Made by a program: the position numbers and the translations under genes
Origin: a virus
IMG/VR virus record: IMGVR_UViG_3300019487_000229
Span: 1-27,096 of that record
DNA: 27,096 nt
Reading direction: 5' to 3' (one strand)
Notes under the pieces: model-generated
Seen by the model: the letters and a program-made list of their open reading frames with translations, nothing else
Database searches by the model: none
What the model was told of the DNA's origin: nothing
Shown: positions 22,251 through 27,096 of the stretch, in pieces
How the letters are laid out: each line of letters opens with the position of its first letter
Position numbering within the stretch: the stretch's first letter is position 1

Positions 22251-23798
22251 ATGGCCTTAGCACCAAATGATGAAGCTGTCATCCAAGCAGTCTACAAACA
22301 AAGAGACTGGAAACTACGAACTCATGAAGGCTTGCGCGCCTATACTCAGGCGTCAGTTCTAGCACTTCATAAGAAAAACCCTAAGTGGGGTCATCTTATT
22401 AAGAAGCCGGGACAGACACAAATCGATGGACGTGCTGAGGATTCTGCACTATATCTAGGAGGCGGTGATGCCCCTTATCAGTCCGTGGATTTCGTGGCAG
22501 GAGCTAATCCGGGTCCATCCGACCCTGACCCAAGACCTACTTGGCAACCTGATACAACACCAAGATATCAGGCATCAGATTGGGACGACCCCACAAAACC
22601 CAAATACAATCAAGGTTTGGAACCTACCCCGTCCAATACCTTACTCGGTAAATCAGTATTCTGGGCATGGGTAGGATACAAGAGTTTCCGTTCGGATTTG
22701 GACGAAGCTCTGGATGCTGTTAAGAAAGACCTGGAAGGAGATTACATCCGTTGGTTCTTCACTGTTGGCGGTAATTTTGTAACTGGTCAAGACCCCTGGT
22801 CAATAGTAGGCACTAACTTCAATGACCCTCAGCACTTCAATATAGCTAAAGGTCTAATGGAACTATTGAAAACACATTTCCTGAAATCTCATCTCACTTT
22901 GTGTGGTGGACTTAATCCCGATGGAACTGTCGGGGATATGTATAAAACTGAAGAGCAGCGATTTGCTATTGTCGATAGCGCTGCCAAACTAATCAATCTA
23001 TTTCCAAATGATTTCGTAATGGTGGAAATATGGAATGAATATGAAGTAAATGGTTCTAATCGCGCATGGTGTCGCGCAATGGCGCGTAGGTTGCGTTCAC
23101 AGATTCCATCACACATTCTTATTGCGTTATCCTCGCCCAATTCAGTCATGGGCGGACAAGAGTTTGATAGCGTAGTAAAACAAGAAATCGACAACATGCA
23201 TGGAGGACTACCTGAAGCAAACGGTAGAACCCTGCATAGCACTCGTCCAAGTAACCACTGGAATCCAAACACAATCCATCGTGTTGACCCTAATAGGTAT
23301 CTTGACGGTGAGCCTATGGGACCGGGCGCGAGTGCTGGTGGGGATATCACAAATCCAGCTATACTTGGCGCAAACATGCAAGAAGCAGTGAAGGGTAATG
23401 CTATTGGATTTACTCTTCATACTGAGCCAGGGGTATGGGGCCACAAGCTAGACCCTGCATGGCCCCTATTCCATCCTGAGTGGAAGAAGTTCCGAGATAT
23501 TACCAACTGGAAACAAATATGTGAAACACTAAAAGCCGTGAAAAACGGTCAACCTATTCCTGAACCGGAACCGGAGCCTGACCCTATGATTCCATATGAT
23601 GAGGCCAAATCAATCGAGTTCGGTGAAGCCTGTAACAGGGTTTACATCGACAACAATATCCCACAAGACCCTGGAATGATTTCAGTTCATTCGTCCAGGG
23701 CTGCATGGGACTATTACGTAGGTAAACTTCCTTGGGAGGAATCCTTCAAGAAGCATATCAATGAACTGCGTGCTGTTTACAATCTACCACCAGTATGA
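22251..23798 (+). CDS. TIM-barrel glycoside hydrolase in the early block, 515 aa
   Basis: N-terminal part (1-130) starts MALAPNDEAVIQAVYKQRDW and carries IDGRAEDSALYL, a phage-type linker domain. Then a likely (beta/alpha)8 barrel: VMVEIWNEYEVN (N262-E263, the acid/base Asn-Glu of clan GH-A), RWFFTVGG upstream, and LHTEPGVWGH (E392), a good nucleophile candidate. A PEPEPEPDP linker (about 433-443) leads to a C-terminal region of about 70 residues. Family not assigned. Such an enzyme could cut cell-surface or capsular sugar; in this gene order (after the polymerase and before the helicase) its timing is unusual. No signal peptide is visible. Alternative: virion lytic protein. Confidence 0.75.
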   Translation: MALAPNDEAVIQAVYKQRDWKLRTHEGLRAYTQASVLALHKKNPKWGHLIKKPGQTQIDGRAEDSALYLGGGDAPYQSVDFVAGANPGPSDPDPRPTWQPDTTPRYQASDWDDPTKPKYNQGLEPTPSNTLLGKSVFWAWVGYKSFRSDLDEALDAVKKDLEGDYIRWFFTVGGNFVTGQDPWSIVGTNFNDPQHFNIAKGLMELLKTHFLKSHLTLCGGLNPDGTVGDMYKTEEQRFAIVDSAAKLINLFPNDFVMVEIWNEYEVNGSNRAWCRAMARRLRSQIPSHILIALSSPNSVMGGQEFDSVVKQEIDNMHGGLPEANGRTLHSTRPSNHWNPNTIHRVDPNRYLDGEPMGPGASAGGDITNPAILGANMQEAVKGNAIGFTLHTEPGVWGHKLDPAWPLFHPEWKKFRDITNWKQICETLKAVKNGQPIPEPEPEPDPMIPYDEAKSIEFGEACNRVYIDNNIPQDPGMISVHSSRAAWDYYVGKLPWEESFKKHINELRAVYNLPPV

Positions 23799-23986
23799 AA
23801 TATGAACTAATTGTAAATGCTAAGAGCGACGAGAATGATAAGTTCAGTGTGCAATCACACGATGTCATTCTTGCCGACTCAGTAATTCACCTAGCGGCAC
23901 AACTGATGATTTTGCTGGTGTCTCTTGCTAATAGGGAGGCATCAGCAAAACAACAGAAAGAAGTGGATGATGACATCCCCTTCTGA
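23795..23986 (+). CDS. Small protein ending in an SSB-type tail, 63 aa
   Basis: The 63-residue product is a helical protein (SVIHLAAQLMILLVSLANRE) ending EVDDDIPF. DDDIPF is the exact tip of bacterial single-stranded DNA-binding protein, the peptide that docks host repair and replication partners (RecQ, ExoI, PriA and others). The body has no OB-fold. It starts four bases before the glycosidase stop. The sequence suggests a protein that tethers host SSB-interacting enzymes through its tail, possibly as a decoy or recruiter. Confidence 0.7.
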   Translation: MKYELIVNAKSDENDKFSVQSHDVILADSVIHLAAQLMILLVSLANREASAKQQKEVDDDIPF

Positions 23987-24152
23987 CAAAAAAGACTTAC
24001 GCAACCCACGAGAACGTGAGTGCGCCTGTCTAGTTTGTGAATACATTATTTTGACTTCTGCACCGGCGCCAAAATGTGAACTCTGTGGTAACTGGTTAGT
24101 TATCGTGCTGAACAAAGATGGATTGGTTAAAGGGATTAGTCGAACAACATAG
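23967..24152 (+). CDS. Small zinc-ribbon protein, 61 aa
   Basis: The frame is open from 23925, but ATG codons at 23967 and 23970 are the likely start; ATG at 23967 overlaps the SSB-tail gene by 20 bases. Cysteines C19, C21, C24, C37 and C40 (ECACLVC, then KCELCGNW) suit a zinc ribbon. C-terminus WLVIVLNKDGLVKGISRT. Its end overlaps the ATPase gene by 35 bases. Role unknown. Confidence 0.6.
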   Translation: MMTSPSDKKDLRNPRERECACLVCEYIILTSAPAPKCELCGNWLVIVLNKDGLVKGISRTT

Positions 24153-25365
24153 TGAACTAGAGTCACCCAAATCCTTTTGGTTTTGGAGTGGGTTATGCAC
24201 TATTAGCGCAGTCGTCAAGGATAATGTTTGGTTAAGTCGTGGTGAGGCATACGACTTATATCCAAATATCTACGTCATACTTCACGCAGAGAGTGGACTT
24301 AAGAAAGGTCCACCTATTGCGCTAGCCAAAACTTTGGTTAGGAAGGTCAATAATACTCGAATCATCAGCGGGCGCAGTTCGATTCAGGGTATTATGAAGA
24401 AACTCTCTACGGCTTATACGATTCCTGGCGGCAAGGTAATCAATAAGTCGGTAGGATTTATTTGCTCGTCTGAATTATCTTCTTCAATTGTCGAAGATAG
24501 TGCAGCACTTACTATTTTAACTGACTTGTATGATCGACATTATAATAAAGATGAATGGGATTCTCTTCTTAAGTCAGAAGAGTTCCAGTTAAAAGACCCA
24601 ACTGTCTGTTTATTAGGTGGAATTAATGAAGCTCATGCTGAAGAATTTTTTGGCAAGAAGGATATCCAAGGTGGATTCCTTGCCAGAACGTTCGTCATCT
24701 ATGAGAAAGAAGAACAGACTATTAATTCACTAATGCGGCGTCTGACTAATCCCCCTAAACCTGACGAACTAGCTAAGTATCTTACCGAACTTTCTAAACT
24801 ACAAGGGAGATTTGTAGATACATTTAATCCAGATAATTCAATGACTCCCGTAGGAAAGCACTACGATGACTGGTATAATGCATTTAGAAAACAGGTCAAA
24901 GATTCAGGAGTAAAAGACTTAACAGGCACTCTCAATCGTTTCGGCGATTCTGTTCTCAAAGTTGCTATGCTCTTAGCTTTAGCTAGGCAGCCTACTTTAG
25001 AAATAACGATAAGAGACCTTGATTTGGCTTTTGTCGTCTGTGAAAAACTAATTGGAAATATCAGACAAACTACTATGGGTCGGCGCGGTATGAGTAGTTC
25101 CGCTGCGCTAAAAGCTAAAGTAATAAGAGAATTAATGGGTCGTGATAATAACATGGTATCACGAACTATGCTAATGAAGAAAATGTGGATGCACTATAGC
25201 GACTCGGCAGAGTTTGATGACCTTATGCTTTCATTTCACAATACAGGAATGATTGTGACAGAGGCAGCAGGTAATCAAATCATCTATCGAATGCCTTCTG
25301 ACCAAGTTGAGGAAATGCGAAAGTTCCTATCAGGTAAAATAAGGAAAGATTTAATGGAAGGTTAA
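24118..25365 (+). CDS. DUF3987-like replication ATPase, 415 aa
   Basis: Resembles DUF3987/RepA-type helicase-primase ATPases of phages. Residues 19-40 (SFWFWSGLCTISAVVKDNVW) match the conserved start of this group. The P-loop position reads AESGLKKGPPI (57-67), lacking the usual GKS/T, as is common in this group. A Walker B-like strand is VGFICSSEL. Later GRRGMSSSAALKAKVIRE and a winged-helix-like C-terminal part. It probably forms the helicase or primase-loader of the replisome with the polymerase two genes earlier. The ATPase may be degenerate; whether it hydrolyses ATP is not clear from sequence. Confidence 0.75.
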   Translation: MDWLKGLVEQHSELESPKSFWFWSGLCTISAVVKDNVWLSRGEAYDLYPNIYVILHAESGLKKGPPIALAKTLVRKVNNTRIISGRSSIQGIMKKLSTAYTIPGGKVINKSVGFICSSELSSSIVEDSAALTILTDLYDRHYNKDEWDSLLKSEEFQLKDPTVCLLGGINEAHAEEFFGKKDIQGGFLARTFVIYEKEEQTINSLMRRLTNPPKPDELAKYLTELSKLQGRFVDTFNPDNSMTPVGKHYDDWYNAFRKQVKDSGVKDLTGTLNRFGDSVLKVAMLLALARQPTLEITIRDLDLAFVVCEKLIGNIRQTTMGRRGMSSSAALKAKVIRELMGRDNNMVSRTMLMKKMWMHYSDSAEFDDLMLSFHNTGMIVTEAAGNQIIYRMPSDQVEEMRKFLSGKIRKDLMEG

Positions 25366-25367
25366 CT

Positions 25368-25775
25368 ATGGCGAAGAAGAACCCCCCTCCTTTACCATTC
25401 TCACCACAGTCTACTAAGAAATTAATAGAGCGATTTCCCTTGGCCTTAGAGAAGATATGGGAAGTGACAGAACCCATGCTAGTAAGGCCCGGCCAATTTA
25501 GGGAATACGTGTTTGACTTTCAATCGGGTTTGCGCCTGCTTATCAGTCGAACTAGATTCCCCCCTAATGTTATTAGAACTCAAGTTGGTGCCTCCTGGGA
25601 ATATAATGCTCCTATTTCTTTTAACGGAGCAGCAGCACAAGTTGAGTCAATGTATCAACTATTATCTGGAAAACTAAATGCCCGACTAGATTTCATTGGC
25701 TTCTCTCCACGAAAGATTCCACACTGGCTAGTAAAGGAGACTGGAAATGAATACCAAAAGCACCATGCTCGATAA
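25368..25775 (+). CDS. Unknown protein, 135 aa
   Basis: Starts MAKKNPPPLPFSPQSTKKLI. Probably an alpha/beta protein (FDFQSGLRLLISRTRFPP, VRPGQFREYV, IPHWLVKETGNEYQKHHAR). No motif recognised. It overlaps the following gene by 29 bases. Place after the replication ATPase suggests the same transcription unit but no function. Confidence 0.6.
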   Translation: MAKKNPPPLPFSPQSTKKLIERFPLALEKIWEVTEPMLVRPGQFREYVFDFQSGLRLLISRTRFPPNVIRTQVGASWEYNAPISFNGAAAQVESMYQLLSGKLNARLDFIGFSPRKIPHWLVKETGNEYQKHHAR

Positions 25776-26025
25776 AGTTACTAAGAGATTTCAGCACTAT
25801 CCCCCAAGAAATAAAGACGAAATGGTTAGTCACGAACATATTCGACTGATATGTCGTGGCGCGGCGGAACAGTTAATCAGTCTACTTCCTGATTCTACTC
25901 TTAAGACCAGGGAGTTTTCTCAGGTGCTCACAGACCTAGAGAATGCCATGATGCACGCTAATGCGGCATACGCGCGCCACAAGCCAGAAGTGGAACCAAG
26001 AACTGCGGCTGGTTCATTGGACTAA
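25747..26025 (+). CDS. Acb2/Tad1-like cyclic nucleotide sponge (candidate anti-CBASS or anti-Thoeris), 92 aa
   Basis: AAAGGAGACTGGAA precedes the ATG. The sequence follows the Acb2/Tad1 helical-hairpin pattern: RFQHYPPRNKDEM (14-26), EHIRLICRGAAEQLISLLPD (30-49), REFSQVLTDLENAMMHANAA (55-74) and YARHKPE (75-81). Acb2-family proteins form hexamers that bind cyclic di- or trinucleotides and so silence CBASS or other signalling defence. All the familiar short motifs (YPP, P-D-S-x-x-x-x-R-E, LE-x-A-x-x-x-ANAA-x-AR) are present. No binding test can be made here; similarity is by pattern recall. Confidence 0.65.
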   Translation: MNTKSTMLDKVTKRFQHYPPRNKDEMVSHEHIRLICRGAAEQLISLLPDSTLKTREFSQVLTDLENAMMHANAAYARHKPEVEPRTAAGSLD

Positions 26026-26438
26026 TGAAGAACACGAAATACACGGTTAAGAACCCAACGGAATACAGTTGGAATAACTCCCTAAGCGCCGATGTTTGGG
26101 GAGAGGATGTCAGTGATGGTTATCATACCATGACTGAACTCTATAATCATCGTCATGCACTTTTCTGTGCTCTGATTAAAGTGCTAGACTCAAAAGTCAC
26201 ACCACTTGGATGTAATTCCATTTGTTGGAAGTCCAAGTTACATAGCGACGGAACTATGTATGAGGGATGGTTCATCGCCGGCATCATTACTACCAATTTT
26301 AGAGGAGAGAAGGAACAAATCAGTTACCATCTTCCTCTAGAATGGTGGTCCCACTTGTATTGCATTGAGCGCGAGAACGCGCCCGTATGGGACGGCCATA
26401 CACCAGATGACGTCCTAGACAGACTACTCAAACTATAA
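26025..26438 (+). CDS. Conserved phage protein with DGYH and WDGHT motifs, 137 aa
   Basis: Starts MKNTKYTVKNPTEYSWNNSL. Motif order: VSDGYHTMTELYNHRHALFC, then MYEGWFIAGI, ISYHLPLEWW and APVWDGHTPDDVLDRL. This is the pattern of a widely conserved phage protein of unknown function, often close to Acb2-like genes in my recollection. Shares one base with the previous stop (TAATG). Function not assigned. Confidence 0.7.
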   Translation: MKNTKYTVKNPTEYSWNNSLSADVWGEDVSDGYHTMTELYNHRHALFCALIKVLDSKVTPLGCNSICWKSKLHSDGTMYEGWFIAGIITTNFRGEKEQISYHLPLEWWSHLYCIERENAPVWDGHTPDDVLDRLLKL

Positions 26439-26461
26439 TCGTCAACCAAAGGAGGACCGTT

Positions 26462-26587
26462 ATGTGGAGATGGGTTGCCAATGGTGCTGCGTTTGTCATC
26501 GGTTGGTTTGCCGATGATATTAACTGGTTTGAAGTGGCTGAAAATGATTGCATCAATGATGCGTCGTGTTCGGCATTTCTGTATTAG
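26462..26587 (+). CDS. Very small membrane-associated protein, 41 aa
   Basis: AAAGGAGG at 26449-26456 gives an ideal ribosome site for the ATG at 26462. Sequence starts MWRWVANGAAFVIGWFADDI, hydrophobic enough for a short membrane anchor; the second half (NWFEVAENDCINDASCSAFL) is acidic. Two cysteines near the end. No family known. Ends with TAG. Confidence 0.6.
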   Translation: MWRWVANGAAFVIGWFADDINWFEVAENDCINDASCSAFLY

Positions 26588-26595
26588 TTCAACTA

Positions 26596-26620
26596 GGGGA
26601 GGGGCTAATAACCCCTCTCC
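26596..26620 (+). promoter_or_regulatory. Perfect hairpin between two tiny genes
   Basis: GGGGAGGGG (26596-26604) pairs with CCCCTCTCC (26612-26620), including one G-U pair, around the 7-base loop CTAATAA. No T-run follows, and the next Shine-Dalgarno AAGGAGG begins about 8 bases on, so it could shield or stabilise transcript rather than end it. Confidence 0.6.
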
Positions 26621-26637
26621 AATCATAAGGAGGACCA

Positions 26638-26782
26638 ATGAGATATCGGAAAATTCTGATTAACGACATGGGGTATCTGGATTGTAGTAGAGCATGAATC
26701 TTTTGGGGAATTAAACGACGGGGATGAAATCCCAACAATGAAACATCCGGTATTTGGAAGAATACAACAGAGGATTCCATGA
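26638..26782 (+). pseudogene. Small gene with probable frameshift
   Basis: A strong AAGGAGG site precedes ATG 26638 (MRYRKILINDMGYLDCSRA, 19 codons, then TGA). From about 26660 the +1 frame is open and protein-like (WGIWIVVEHESFGELNDGDE, IPTMKHPVFGRIQQRIP) and ends TGA 26780-26782, overlapping the next ATG (ATGA) exactly as true genes here do, yet it has no start of its own. A single base change near 26665-26680 would fuse both. Either a programmed shift, a mutation or an error. Confidence 0.5.
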
Positions 26783-26988
26783 ACGAAAAATACTATATCC
26801 AAATTGTATTGATGGACGGACGTAAGTTTATCAATAAATATAATAACTTCGATATGACTGAACAACGTCAAGCAGTTGAATTTATTACTGCTGCACTACT
26901 CGACGTTAATACGTCAATCATTGAGATTTCCAAATGGGTAAAAACAACCAATGAAGCAACCATCCCAAGCAAGAATGCGCGGCAGTGA
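26779..26988 (+). CDS. Unknown small protein, 69 aa
   Basis: Starts MNEKYYIQIVLMDGRKFINK; an alpha/beta protein with a helix (TEQRQAVEFITAALLDVNTS). No family recognised. It overlaps the previous reading frame by four bases and the next gene by 38. Confidence 0.6.
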   Translation: MNEKYYIQIVLMDGRKFINKYNNFDMTEQRQAVEFITAALLDVNTSIIEISKWVKTTNEATIPSKNARQ

Positions 26989-27096
26989 ATTACAACAAGC
27001 TATTCGAGGATTCCAGCGTCAACGGGGTAATCCACTCTTCTATAAGCTATTAGAAGAGATGGCAGACACTCATGACAGAAAAAGCCACGACTACGC
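26951..27096 (+). CDS. Conserved phage protein, C-terminus cut by window edge
   Basis: Read begins MKQPSQARMRGSELQQAIRG, then RQRGNPLFYKLLEEMADTHD and RKSHDYA at the window end. The motif GNPLFYKLLEEMAD...HDRKSHDYA is shared with a common phage family whose function is not known to me. An ATG at 26975 is another possible start. Only 48 codons are visible. Confidence 0.6.
   Translation, partial: MKQPSQARMRGSELQQAIRGFQRQRGNPLFYKLLEEMADTHDRKSHDY

Noticed and set aside
26596-26620. Rho-independent terminator
   Set aside because: Stem is strong but no T-run follows, and the next ribosome site is just downstream.
1-27096. CRISPR array near the Cas4-like gene
   Set aside because: No regularly spaced direct repeats with unique spacers were seen.
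1-27096. TAG reassigned as a sense codon
   Set aside because: TAG ends several well-supported genes (12453, 15358, 18731, 26587) with proper spacing to the next gene.

Overview
The window is a piece of a tailed double-stranded DNA bacteriophage (Caudoviricetes). The evidence is a packaging and head block (portal, terminase large subunit, probable terminase small subunit) read entirely on the minus strand, facing a long replication and accessory block read entirely on the plus strand. Genes are short, abutting or overlapping (many ATGA and TAATG junctions), with Shine-Dalgarno sites and sigma70-like promoters, so the host is a bacterium. Its identity cannot be told from the sequence. No integrase, repressor or tRNA was recognised.

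Layout. Positions 1-6436 (minus): portal (cut by the window edge), several small head-associated proteins, terminase large subunit, an Ig/FN3-like exported protein, a one-span membrane protein, and a probable terminase small subunit. Positions 6437-7062 are a divergent control region with a TTGACA-17-TAGACT promoter leftward, a TTGACA-17-GACAAT promoter rightward, and a third promoter set among GGGACCC-type repeats. Two early genes follow (7063-7786). Positions 7787-8909 are non-coding and carry two nested perfect inverted repeats around an AT-rich core, a palindromic operator-like site and further motif copies; this is the best origin or master-control candidate.

Positions 8910-16659 and beyond: a zinc-ribbon protein, a SprT-like protease fused to a SNF2 helicase, a Cas4-like Fe-S nuclease, several small zinc proteins, a Sak4-like RecA-fold ATPase, a DUF669-like ssDNA-binding protein, a cold-shock protein, a uracil-DNA glycosylase-like domain fused to a family A DNA polymerase, a TIM-barrel glycoside hydrolase, a DUF3987-like ATPase and an Acb2-like cyclic-nucleotide sponge. 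Together they give the phage its own polymerase, helicases, nuclease and single-strand annealing system, plus at least one probable counter-defence gene.

Most unusual points: (1) three structured RNA-like elements in intergenic gaps (12457-12567, 17066-17191, 17398-17546); (2) a 63-residue protein that is not an SSB but ends in the SSB tail tip DDDIPF; (3) near-total absence of GATC (two sites found in 27 kb); (4) broken or recoded small genes, including an in-frame TAG at 19093 and likely frameshifts near 15010 and 26670; (5) nested inverted repeats in the 8.2-8.7 kb gap whose TTTAGGTGA core recurs as a tandem repeat in the leader of the head-gene operon.
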